In this document: positions 8,334 through 16,172 of the stretch, one piece after another
Numbering within the stretch: the first letter of the stretch is position 1
Layout: each line of letters starts with the position of its first letter
Notes under the pieces: generated by a model
What the model was told of the DNA's origin: nothing
Databases searched by the model: none
Seen by the model: only the letters and a program-made list of their open reading frames with translations
Translations under genes and position numbers: made by a program
Assembly (NCBI RefSeq): GCF_002483225.1
Contig: NZ_DLHL01000011.1
Coordinates: forward strand, 62,001-126,000
DNA from: Gemmatimonas sp. UBA7669
GTDB taxonomy: Bacteria > Gemmatimonadota > Gemmatimonadetes > Gemmatimonadales > Gemmatimonadaceae
Direction: 5' to 3'
DNA: 64,000 bases

Positions 8334-10714
8334 GCGGTGCTCCGTAAGACGTCGAACCCATCGGCAGCGGCCGGCGCGGCGGCGGCCTGGGCGCGCGCAA
8401 ACCCGGCTTCCAGTTGCGGCTTGCCGCGCAGATAGGGATTGGGCCAGTCAATGGCCGTGTAGCCGATGCGCGCCGCCTCGGTCAGCGTCCAGGCGGGGTT
8501 GGCGAGATGCGGACGCGCCACCGCGCAGAGATCCGCACGGCCGGCCGCAATGATGGAATTCACGTGATCGGCTTCGCTGATGGCACCAACCGCAATGGTG
8601 TCGATTCCGGCTTCCTGCCGGATGCGATCGGCAAACGGCGTCTGGTACATGCGTCCGTAGGTGGGCTTCTCCCGTGAGGTCACCTGGCCGGATGAGCAGT
8701 CGATGAGATCAGCGCCGGCGTTCTTGAACGCTCGTGCGATGTGGACCGCGTCGGCGGGTGTGATGCCGCCCTCCACCCAGTCGTGCGCGGAAATACGTAC
8801 CGACATGGGCAGATGATCCGGCCACACGGCGCGTATGGCGGTGAACACCTCCAGCGGATAGCGCAGGCGATGTTCGAGTGGGCCGCCATACTCGTCACGA
8901 CGCTGATTGGTGAGCGGCGAGATGAAGCTCGACAGCAGATACCCGTGCGCGCAGTGCAGCTCGAGCCAATCGAAGCCGGCGGCCGCAGCGCGGCGTGCAC
9001 TGGCCACGAACTGGTCGCGCACCACGGTCATCTCGTCACGCGTGATTTCGTGTGCGACGGCACTCACACCGGCGAGGTACTGTTGCGGCGACGCGCTCAC
9101 CAGTCGCCAGTTGGACTCGGGCCCGTCGTCGGGCAGCGGGAGATCGATGCCGTCCCAGCCACGGCGTGTGGACCCCTTGGCACCGCTATGTCCGAGCTGC
9201 AGCGCCATTCTGGCGTCGCTATGACGGTGCACAAAGTCCACGATGCGCGTCCATGCCGCCTGCTGCTCGTCATTCCAGAGACCCGGACAGCCCGGCGTGA
9301 TGCGGGCCTCAGGCGACGGACAGGTCATCTCGGCCATGATCAGCGCGGCGCCGCCCAAGGCGCGGGCGCCGAGATGGATCAGATGGAAATCTCCGGGCAC
9401 GCCATGGACCGCCATGTACTGGGCCATGGGCGACACCATCACGCGGTTCTTGAGGGTGACCGACCGCACGGTGTACGGCGTGAACATGGGCGGCGTGGGC
9501 GCGTGTGACTCATCGGCGTTCTGTGCAGGACTCAGGCGACGCGCCGCAAACCAGCGCTCGTAGCCCTCCAGCCAGGCCCTGTCGCGCACACGCAGGTTTT
9601 CGTGACTGATGCGCTGACTGCGCGTGAGCAGCGAGTACATGAACTGCTCGGGCTCGAGCTGATCGCAGTACCGCGCGCCGCACACTTCAAACCATTCCAT
9701 GGCGTTCCAGGCCGCATTCTGAATGCGCAGCGTTTCGATTCGTCGTGCTTCCTGAAAGGCCGCCAACACCGTGGGCAACTGCGCGGGCTCGTCACCGAGA
9801 CGCTGAAACTGACGCACCAGCTCCACGGCATCCTCAAGCGCCAGCTTGGTGCCCGACCCAATGGCAAAGTGTGCCGTATGCACCGCATCGCCCATGAGCA
9901 CCACATGACTGCCGTTCGCATTCTGCAGCCACCACTGCTCACACACCACGCGCTGAAAGTTGAGCCAGGCCGAGCCGCGCAGATGCCGGCTGTTGGTGAG
10001 GAGCGGCGATCCGTCCAGCGTCTCGGCGAAGAGCTGCTCGCAGAAGGCCACCGACGTGTCCTGGTCGGCTTCATCGAGTCCGTGCGCCCGCCAGACATGC
10101 TCCGGACACTCCACGATGCATGTGGACGTCTCGGCATCGAACTGGTAGATGTGCGCCTGGAACCAACCGTGCTCGGTGCGGCGGAAATCGAAGGTGAAGG
10201 CCTCGAAGCGCCGCGGTGTGCCCAGCCAGATGAAGCGATTGGGCCGTACCACGATGTCAGGCCGGAAGTGCTCGGCGTAGGCCGTACGGATCTTCGAGTT
10301 GATGCCGTCGGATGCGATGATGAGATCGGCGTCCGGGAAATCGAGATCGGAGTCCACCTCCTGCTCAAAGCGCAGTTCCACGCCGAGCGCTTCGCAGCGG
10401 GCCTGCAACAGGTTGAGCAGGTGCTTTCGCCCGATGCCCACGAAGCCGTGGCCCCCCGATCGGATACGGCGTCCCTTGAAGCGCAGCTCGATGTCATCCC
10501 AGTGCGCGAAGGCCGCCTCAATGGCGTCGGCCGTTTCGCGATCCCAGCGCCGCATGGTGTCCATGGTGGCGTCGGAGAAGACGACACCCCAGCCGAACGT
10601 GTCGTAGGGCCGATTCCGCTCCACCACGGTGATGTGGTGGCGCGGGTCGAGCCGTTTCATCAGGAGGGCGAAATACAGGCCGGCGGGTCCGCCGCCGACA
10701 CAAACGATGCGCAT
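8330..10714 (-). CDS. abmA: Bifunctional anthraniloyl-CoA monooxygenase/reductase
   Basis: A 794-residue fusion. Residues 1 to about 385 form a flavoprotein monooxygenase (GGGPAGLYFALLMKR near the N-terminus; the second FAD motif GDAVHTAHFAIGSG near residue 275). Residues 400 to 790 form an Old-Yellow-Enzyme type NADH:flavin oxidoreductase (LKNRVMVSPMAQY, LQLGHSGAKGS, then LELHCAHGYLLSSFISPLTN). This fusion is characteristic of 2-aminobenzoyl-CoA monooxygenase/reductase, which hydroxylates and then reduces the ring so aromaticity is lost without a ring-cleaving dioxygenase; databases often label it salicylyl-CoA 5-hydroxylase. It is the first gene of the operon, starting 31 bases after the preceding TPR gene, with its own promoter. 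Confidence 0.92.
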   Translation of the reverse strand: MRIVCVGGGPAGLYFALLMKRLDPRHHITVVERNRPYDTFGWGVVFSDATMDTMRRWDRETADAIEAAFAHWDDIELRFKGRRIRSGGHGFVGIGRKHLLNLLQARCEALGVELRFEQEVDSDLDFPDADLIIASDGINSKIRTAYAEHFRPDIVVRPNRFIWLGTPRRFEAFTFDFRRTEHGWFQAHIYQFDAETSTCIVECPEHVWRAHGLDEADQDTSVAFCEQLFAETLDGSPLLTNSRHLRGSAWLNFQRVVCEQWWLQNANGSHVVLMGDAVHTAHFAIGSGTKLALEDAVELVRQFQRLGDEPAQLPTVLAAFQEARRIETLRIQNAAWNAMEWFEVCGARYCDQLEPEQFMYSLLTRSQRISHENLRVRDRAWLEGYERWFAARRLSPAQNADESHAPTPPMFTPYTVRSVTLKNRVMVSPMAQYMAVHGVPGDFHLIHLGARALGGAALIMAEMTCPSPEARITPGCPGLWNDEQQAAWTRIVDFVHRHSDARMALQLGHSGAKGSTRRGWDGIDLPLPDDGPESNWRLVSASPQQYLAGVSAVAHEITRDEMTVVRDQFVASARRAAAAGFDWLELHCAHGYLLSSFISPLTNQRRDEYGGPLEHRLRYPLEVFTAIRAVWPDHLPMSVRISAHDWVEGGITPADAVHIARAFKNAGADLIDCSSGQVTSREKPTYGRMYQTPFADRIRQEAGIDTIAVGAISEADHVNSIIAAGRADLCAVARPHLANPAWTLTEAARIGYTAIDWPNPYLRGKPQLEAGFARAQAAAAPAAADGFDVLRSTA

Positions 10715-10749
10715 GGGGCCACGATAGGGCCCGATACTTCAAACTTCAA
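10715..10749 (-). promoter_or_regulatory. abmA promoter, apparently leaderless
   Basis: Upstream of the abmA ATG the minus strand has TTGAAG (10744-10749), a 17-base spacer, TATCGT (10721-10726) and then 6 bases to the start codon. This geometry would place the transcription start at or next to the A of ATG. No Shine-Dalgarno is present. The -35 overlaps the end of the TPR gene. Confidence 0.6.
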
Positions 10750-12395
10750 GCATTGGCGTCGCTGACGGCTTCCGCCCCGTCCTTCCACATCGGACCATAG
10801 AGCTGCGGGCCGCAGGTTTCACAGATGCTGTGACTGAACGTCGCCCCCGAATGCTGGGCCAGGTAGGACTCCACGGACGCCCAGTAGCCCTGGTCGTCAC
10901 GGATGTTCTTGCAGTTGGCGCAGATGGGAATGAGCCCGGACAGGGTCCGGACTTCCTTGAGCGCCACCGCCAGCTCGCCGTTGGCTTTCTCGAGTTCGGC
11001 ATTGGTTTGCGACAGCACCGCGAGGCGGGCCCGGTCGCGCCGATTGAATCGCACCAGCACGGCCAGCAGCGCCACCACCAACACCAGAATGAGCGAGCCC
11101 AGTGTCACCACCAGACGCTGCCGCGCGATGACGGCTTCCTGCGCCGCCTGCGTGGCCATGAGCGCCGCATTGGCCTCCCGTGCCCGCTGGGTTTCCTCAC
11201 GCGCTTCCATGGACGCGATGCGCTGGGCAGCCGCCTGATCGAAAATGGTATCACCGAGGGCCTGGTACTCCCGCAGGTAGCGCAGCGCCTGTGCACTGTT
11301 GCCGGCCTGTTCCTCGAGGCTGGCAAGATGCTGCAGGGCATCCAGTGCCATTACGCGCTGTACCACACTGCGCGCGAGCCGCAGCGACTCGACATACAGC
11401 CTGCGGGCGACATCACGGTGGCCCATGGTGGCGTGCGCCTCGGCCTGAATGGCCAGTGTGCGTGCCTGACCACGTACACTTCCACGATCAGCCCCGACGC
11501 GCAGCACCGAGTCCAGTACCGGGAGCGCCTCGGCTGGTCGCCCCTCACGCACGAGCAGCAGCGCGCTCGTTACGGCATTGAGCGTCCACGCATCCAGCGT
11601 GTCAGCCCGCTGGGGCAACGCTCCTGGCAGGCTGTACGCCTCGATGGATTGCTGGAGCAGACGACGCGCGTCGCTGAATCGGCGCAGGTCGATCTCGAGT
11701 TGCGCAAACGTGTTGAGGGCGTAACCGACAGCGGCCGGACTGTCCGAATGGCGAGACGCGTTCACCGCCATCTCCAACATCTCGCGTGCACGGCTGTATT
11801 GACGCCAGTCGTGATAGGTCTTGCCGATGTTGGTGAGCGTGCGCGCCACACCGGCAGAGTCCCCGGCGGCGCGACGCAGCGTGAGCGCCTCGAGGAAGGC
11901 TTCCAGCGCCGGTTCATACACGCCCAGCTGATAGTACGACGCGCCGATGCTGTTGTACTCGGACGACAGGCCCCGCTGGTCATTCACGGCGATTCGCAGA
12001 CGCTTGGCGAGATCGAGGTGAACGAGCGCACTGTCGTACTGATTTGAGCGCCAGAAAAGCAGACCGATGCGATGCTCGATGTCGGCCAGCCCCAGAGAAT
12101 CGCTTGCCCGGTCGGCGTATCGCCGCCCGCTGTCATACGCACCAAGTGCCGGCGCGAGGTCCTCCACATTTTCAAGGACAAGGCCGAGTTGCAGGTACGC
12201 AGCACTCGCCGACTTGTCATCCCGGCCCGTGCTGGCCAATGAGTCTGCGCGCCGCCGCAGATCCGGCGCGCTCTGCCCACTAGCCGGGTGTGCAACCGCC
12301 CCATAGGCAACGGCCACAGTGGCGAGCCAAACGCCAAGGCGCGACCGCGTCCGGAGCTTGGATGGCACTCGCAAGTTGAGAGGCGTTGGTAACAT
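10746..12395 (-). CDS. Secreted/membrane TPR protein with C-terminal zinc-ribbon-like motif
   Basis: About 549 residues. A signal peptide precedes a long array of tetratricopeptide helices (roughly residues 40-400), then a single membrane helix near residue 425 (VTLGSLILVLVVALLAVLV), a short coiled coil and a C-terminal module. That module reads LIPICANCKNIRDDQGYW, followed by an SHSICETCGP pair, giving CxxC...CxxC. The same tail ends many bacterial PAS-kinase and response-regulator proteins. The layout suggests an extracytoplasmic TPR sensor with a cytoplasmic zinc-type module, but there is no kinase domain. A close paralog lies at 28207-29865. The start at 12395 is chosen for the signal peptide. 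Function is unknown. Confidence 0.8.
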   Translation of the reverse strand: MLPTPLNLRVPSKLRTRSRLGVWLATVAVAYGAVAHPASGQSAPDLRRRADSLASTGRDDKSASAAYLQLGLVLENVEDLAPALGAYDSGRRYADRASDSLGLADIEHRIGLLFWRSNQYDSALVHLDLAKRLRIAVNDQRGLSSEYNSIGASYYQLGVYEPALEAFLEALTLRRAAGDSAGVARTLTNIGKTYHDWRQYSRAREMLEMAVNASRHSDSPAAVGYALNTFAQLEIDLRRFSDARRLLQQSIEAYSLPGALPQRADTLDAWTLNAVTSALLLVREGRPAEALPVLDSVLRVGADRGSVRGQARTLAIQAEAHATMGHRDVARRLYVESLRLARSVVQRVMALDALQHLASLEEQAGNSAQALRYLREYQALGDTIFDQAAAQRIASMEAREETQRAREANAALMATQAAQEAVIARQRLVVTLGSLILVLVVALLAVLVRFNRRDRARLAVLSQTNAELEKANGELAVALKEVRTLSGLIPICANCKNIRDDQGYWASVESYLAQHSGATFSHSICETCGPQLYGPMWKDGAEAVSDANA

Positions 12396-12508
12396 CGGCG
12401 ACCGGACCGCGGGAGCAGCGTACGGCTCACCTGTCGTCGATGAGGCGCGCTTCAAGTTAGCCCAACCCCGGCACGGGGGCGAGCGGTGCCCCGCCGGCAC
12501 CCCTCCAC

Positions 12509-12520
12509 TATTTTTCAGGT
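12509..12520 (+). promoter_or_regulatory. Candidate -10 element just before the fumarase start
   Basis: TATTTT at 12509-12514 is followed by 6 bases and the ATG at 12521. The surroundings are GC-rich, so the T-run stands out. No good -35 was seen at 16-18 bases, so this rests on the shared spacing with other genes in the window. Confidence 0.35.
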
Positions 12521-14044
12521 ATGACCACCATCACCCAAGCCGACTTCATCCAGTCCATCGCGGACGCACTCCAGCACATCTCCTATTATCACCCGCTGGA
12601 CTACATTCACGCGCTGGCTGACGCCTACGACAAGGAACAGTCGCCCGCCGCGAAGGACGCGATCGCGCAGATCCTCACCAACTCGCGCATGTGCGCCGAG
12701 GGGCATCGCCCCATCTGCCAGGACACGGGCAGTGTGGTGGTCTTCCTCAAGGTGGGCATGAATGTGCGTTGGGACGCCACGCTGTCCATCCAGGAGATGG
12801 TGGACGAGGGCGTGCGCCGGGCCTACCTGCAGCCAGACAACATTCTGCGGGCGTCCATCGTGTCCGACCCGGCGTTCTCGCGCAAGAACACGCGCGACAA
12901 CACGCCGGCGGTGGTGCACGTGGAGCTGGTGCCGGGCGACACGGTGGACGTCAAGCTTGGCGCCAAGGGGGGCGGCTCGGAGAACAAGAGCAAGTTTGCC
13001 ATGCTCAATCCCAGCGACAACATCGTGGACTGGGTGCTGAAGACGGTGCCGCTCATGGGCGCCGGCTGGTGCCCGCCCGGCATGCTGGGCATCGGCATTG
13101 GCGGCAGCGCGGAGAAGGCCATGCTCATGGCGAAGGAATCGCTTATGGAGCACATCGACATGGCGCAGCTCAAGGCGCGCGGCCCGCAGAACAAGATCGA
13201 GGAACTGCGCATCGAGCTCTGCGACAAGATCAACGCGCTGGGCATCGGGGCGCAGGGTCTGGGTGGGCTCAGCACGGTGCTCGACGTCAAGATCTGGGAC
13301 TACCCCACCCATGCGGCCTCCAAGCCCATTGCCATGATTCCGAACTGTGCGGCCACGCGGCACGCGCACTTCGTGCTCGACGGCAGCGGTGTGGCGGAAC
13401 TGCCGGTGCCCAGCCTCAGCGACTGGCCCAACGTCACCTGGCGTCCGGATGTGAATGCGAAGCGCGTGGATCTCGACACGCTCACGCCGGAAGTGGTGGC
13501 CACGTGGAAGGCGGGCGACCGATTGCTGCTCAACGGCCGCATGCTCACGGGCCGCGACGCGGCGCACAAGCGCATCGCGGACCTCTACGCCAGCGGCGAG
13601 GGACTGCCTGCGGGAGTGGACTTCACCAACCGCGTGATCTACTACGTGGGCCCCGTGGATCCGGTGCGCGATGAAGCGGTGGGCCCGGCGGGCCCCACCA
13701 CGGCCACCCGCATGGACAAGTTCACGGAGATGATGCTGGCCAAGACGGGGCTCATCGCCATGATCGGCAAGGCGGAACGCGGCACCATGGGGCTCGAGGC
13801 CATTCGCAAGCACAAGGCGGCGTATCTCATGGCCGTCGGTGGTGCGGCGTACCTGGTGTCCAAGGCCATCCGCCACTCGCGTGTGGTGGCCTTCGAAGAC
13901 CTCGGCATGGAGGCCATCTACGAGTTCACGGTGGAGGACATGCCCGTGACCGTGGCCGTCGACTCGGCGGGTGACAACGTCCATGAAAGCGGCCCGGCCG
14001 AGTGGCAGGACAAGATCCGCAAGGGGCTGCCGGTGCTGGCGTGA
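12521..14044 (+). CDS. Class I fumarate hydratase (iron-sulfur)
   Basis: A 507-residue single-chain class I fumarase with alpha and beta parts fused, as in Escherichia coli FumA/FumB but about 40 residues shorter. It interconverts fumarate and malate in the citric acid cycle using a [4Fe-4S] cluster. The three expected cluster cysteines are visible: C66 in HRPICQDTGS, one in GAGWCPPGMLG (near 186) and one in MIPNCAATRHAHF (near 275). The C-terminal swivelling domain contains GGAAYLVSKAI. It is transcribed away from the TPR gene, with about 125 bases between them, and is followed by a short hairpin. No operon partner is apparent. Confidence 0.95.
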   Translation: MTTITQADFIQSIADALQHISYYHPLDYIHALADAYDKEQSPAAKDAIAQILTNSRMCAEGHRPICQDTGSVVVFLKVGMNVRWDATLSIQEMVDEGVRRAYLQPDNILRASIVSDPAFSRKNTRDNTPAVVHVELVPGDTVDVKLGAKGGGSENKSKFAMLNPSDNIVDWVLKTVPLMGAGWCPPGMLGIGIGGSAEKAMLMAKESLMEHIDMAQLKARGPQNKIEELRIELCDKINALGIGAQGLGGLSTVLDVKIWDYPTHAASKPIAMIPNCAATRHAHFVLDGSGVAELPVPSLSDWPNVTWRPDVNAKRVDLDTLTPEVVATWKAGDRLLLNGRMLTGRDAAHKRIADLYASGEGLPAGVDFTNRVIYYVGPVDPVRDEAVGPAGPTTATRMDKFTEMMLAKTGLIAMIGKAERGTMGLEAIRKHKAAYLMAVGGAAYLVSKAIRHSRVVAFEDLGMEAIYEFTVEDMPVTVAVDSAGDNVHESGPAEWQDKIRKGLPVLA

Positions 14045-14053
14045 GGCCAACAC

Positions 14054-14076
14054 GTCCTGCCCTGCATCGGCAGGAC
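14054..14076 (+). terminator. Hairpin just after the fumarase gene
   Basis: An 8-bp inverted repeat (GTCCTGCC / GGCAGGAC) with a 7-base loop begins 9 bases after the fumarase stop. It is followed by TTCGTGT, a poor T-tract, so a weak intrinsic terminator is the best reading. Confidence 0.45.
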
Positions 14077-14089
14077 TTCGTGTGCGGCA

Positions 14090-14220
14090 GGTAGTTGAAC
14101 CACTTTGTCGCGGATGACGCGGATAAGGCGGAAACAGCACGGATGAACAACAGTTCAAGCTGTTGCAGTATCCGTGCTGTTTCCGCCTCATCCGTGAAAT
14201 CCGCGACAAGGTAGTTGAAC
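14090..14220. repeat. Long inverted repeat bounded by an 11-bp direct repeat
   Basis: Two 40-base arms (14105-14144 and 14170-14209) are inverted copies differing only in an 11-base block; a shorter inverted repeat (CAACAG/CTGTTG) fills the middle, so the whole can fold into one long hairpin. The unit GGTAGTTGAAC is repeated directly at 14090-14100 and 14210-14220. A related sequence (GTTGTCCGCGAAATCCGTGG) recurs at about 14734-14753, on the other side of the GxxExxY gene. Motifs of this 'atccgcg...atccgtg' type commonly accompany GxxExxY genes in other bacteria, which suggests a small mobile unit. Confidence 0.75.
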
Positions 14221-14231
14221 AGTCTCGCCAA

Positions 14232-14627
14232 TCACGAGACCTCAAGTCGTCGAGAGGTTTGGCTCCAGACAAGTCGACGGATCTCGGGCTTTGGACCAAA
14301 GTTGAGCAACAATCCTACCTCCAGGCCCGACGCCCGGAGGTAATTGAGCAACTGCGCCTCATGAGCAGGAATGATCTGCTTGCACGATTTGAGCTCTATG
14401 AGAACGCGCCCGGCCACCACGAGGTCCGCCCTGAACTCTCCGTGATCCTCGCCCCGGAAGCGCACGCGCAATACCTGCTCCCTCTCGACGGTGAGCCCGC
14501 GTTGCGCCAACAGGGACGCCATCACACTGCCGTAGACCGACTCTGAGAATCCCCATCCAAGTTCATTGTACAGCTCGTAGTACACGGCCAATATCGCGTC
14601 GGTCACCTCGCCGTGGATGAGTCGCAT
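14232..14627 (-). CDS. GxxExxY family protein (predicted PD-(D/E)XK fold)
   Basis: A 131-residue protein with the family-defining motif GFSESVY near residue 28 and a nuclease-like core: FRADLVVAGRVLIELKSCKQI, where a D and ExK pair fit a PD-(D/E)XK site. The ATG at 14627 opens with MRLIHGEVTDAILAVYYELY, the usual N-terminus; the frame continues upstream but only through repeat sequence. The family is widespread, patchily distributed and often found inside rRNA intervening sequences or in intergenic repeats; no biochemical role is established. Here it lies alone between fumarase and the M20 peptidase, flanked on both sides by related repeat sequence, which fits horizontal spread. Confidence 0.85.
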   Translation of the reverse strand: MRLIHGEVTDAILAVYYELYNELGWGFSESVYGSVMASLLAQRGLTVEREQVLRVRFRGEDHGEFRADLVVAGRVLIELKSCKQIIPAHEAQLLNYLRASGLEVGLLLNFGPKPEIRRLVWSQTSRRLEVS

Positions 14628-14836
14628 TGGCTTGTTGAGTGGGGTTCTTCGTTTCGGGATCGCATGACTCAAGTTGCCGCGCAGTGGCCCTGACTGCGTG
14701 ATCATTCCGACGCAGTGTCCTGTTGTTTCCGTGGGTTGTCCGCGAAATCCGTGGTAATCAGTTCCAATCATGCATTCGCGCACCGCCAGTTAGATTTCGG
14801 TAGCCGCACGTCCGTTCCCACCTGCCCAAGCCTCCC

Positions 14837-16144
14837 GTGACACGTTCCCATCGCCTGATCCTCGGCGTGGCCGCCAGCCTGACGCTCTCGGCCACGGCCA
14901 CCGCGCAACCGGCCACGCAGTATCCCACGAGCTGGGATCCGGCGCTCATGCAGCGCGCCGATATCAAGGCCGCCATGGCGCGCCTTGAACAGAACTTCCC
15001 GCAGCAGGTGGAGGAGTGGATCCGCCTCACCGAGATGCCCGCCAAGTCGGGCAAGGAAGAGGCACGCGCGGCGCACGTGAAGGCCGCGTTCGAGAAGGAG
15101 GGGTTGCGCACGTCGGTGGACTCCATCGGCAACGTGATTGGTGTGCGCAAGGGCACCGGCGGTGGCCCCACCATTGTCATCATGGCTCACATGGACGTGG
15201 TGTTCGAAAACACCACGCCCAAGAAGGTCCGGCGCAGCGGGGACACGCTGTTTGCACCGGGTGTTGGTGACAACACCGCGTCAGTGGCCAACATGCTGTC
15301 CACGCTGCGCACCATGAACGCCACCAGGTTCACGCACAAGGGCGACATCATCTTCATTGGCACCGTGCAGGAAGAAGTCGGTCTCAAGGGCGCGGAATAC
15401 TGGCTGGCCCACAACCCGCGTCCCGATCTGCTCATCGTACCCGATGGCGCGTTTGGCAGTGTGTCCTATGGCGCACTGGGCATCTTCTGGACCAAGTACG
15501 TGTTCACCAGCCCTGGTGCCCATACGCTGGCGTCGCGCGGCCGGCCCACGCCGGTGCGCGCGGTGGCGGAAGCCGTGCAGCGACTCTACGAGATCGAGTT
15601 CCCTGCGCTGCCCGATGGCGCGGTCATGAACATCGGACAGATCCACGGTGGCGAGATCTTCAACTCGGTGCCGCAGGAGCTGTACTTCACGGTGGACCTG
15701 CGCAGCCCCGACCCGGTGCTGCTCGACTCCCTCGATCGCACCATCACGCGCGTCACCAAAGAAGTCGCAGAGAAGCACAAGGTGGGGCTGCGTGTCGAAG
15801 TCGACCAGAAGAATCAGGCCGGTGGCACCGAGAAGCAGCTCGAAGGCGCGCGCGCCCATCCGCTGGTGCAGACGGCCGTGGACATCAACCGCTTTCTCGG
15901 CATCAGCTCGGGCATGCCGGGCGCACGGGAAGCGGTACCGACAGGTGCCACCGATGCCAACCCGGGCGTGGTGCGCAAGATTCCGAGCATTGCCATTGGT
16001 GGTTCACGCGCCAATGGCGCACATCAGCTGACCGAGTACGCGCTGGCGTCAACGGCGCTGCCGTCCACCAAGCTGCTCTATCTGCTCACCGCGACGTTCG
16101 CCGACGGCATCAAGACCGTGCCGCCCGGCAAGATCGTGCCTTGA
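14837..16144 (+). CDS. Secreted M20-family metallopeptidase
   Basis: A 435-residue protein starting with GTG and carrying a signal peptide (MTRSHRLILGVAASLTLSAT, cleavage near ATAQ). The M20 zinc-site motifs are present: AHMDVVF near residue 117, GVGDNTASV near residue 143, and the QEEVGLKG pair with the catalytic glutamate near residue 180. A dimerisation insert follows (SPGAHTLASRGRPTPVRA). This architecture fits peptidase T/carboxypeptidase G2-like exopeptidases acting in the periplasm. It stands alone, with the GxxExxY element upstream and a convergent Omp85 gene downstream 28 bases away. The specific peptide substrate is not known. Confidence 0.9.
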   Translation: MTRSHRLILGVAASLTLSATATAQPATQYPTSWDPALMQRADIKAAMARLEQNFPQQVEEWIRLTEMPAKSGKEEARAAHVKAAFEKEGLRTSVDSIGNVIGVRKGTGGGPTIVIMAHMDVVFENTTPKKVRRSGDTLFAPGVGDNTASVANMLSTLRTMNATRFTHKGDIIFIGTVQEEVGLKGAEYWLAHNPRPDLLIVPDGAFGSVSYGALGIFWTKYVFTSPGAHTLASRGRPTPVRAVAEAVQRLYEIEFPALPDGAVMNIGQIHGGEIFNSVPQELYFTVDLRSPDPVLLDSLDRTITRVTKEVAEKHKVGLRVEVDQKNQAGGTEKQLEGARAHPLVQTAVDINRFLGISSGMPGAREAVPTGATDANPGVVRKIPSIAIGGSRANGAHQLTEYALASTALPSTKLLYLLTATFADGIKTVPPGKIVP

Positions 16145-16172
16145 TCGACACACGGCCGTAGCCAACCAGGGC

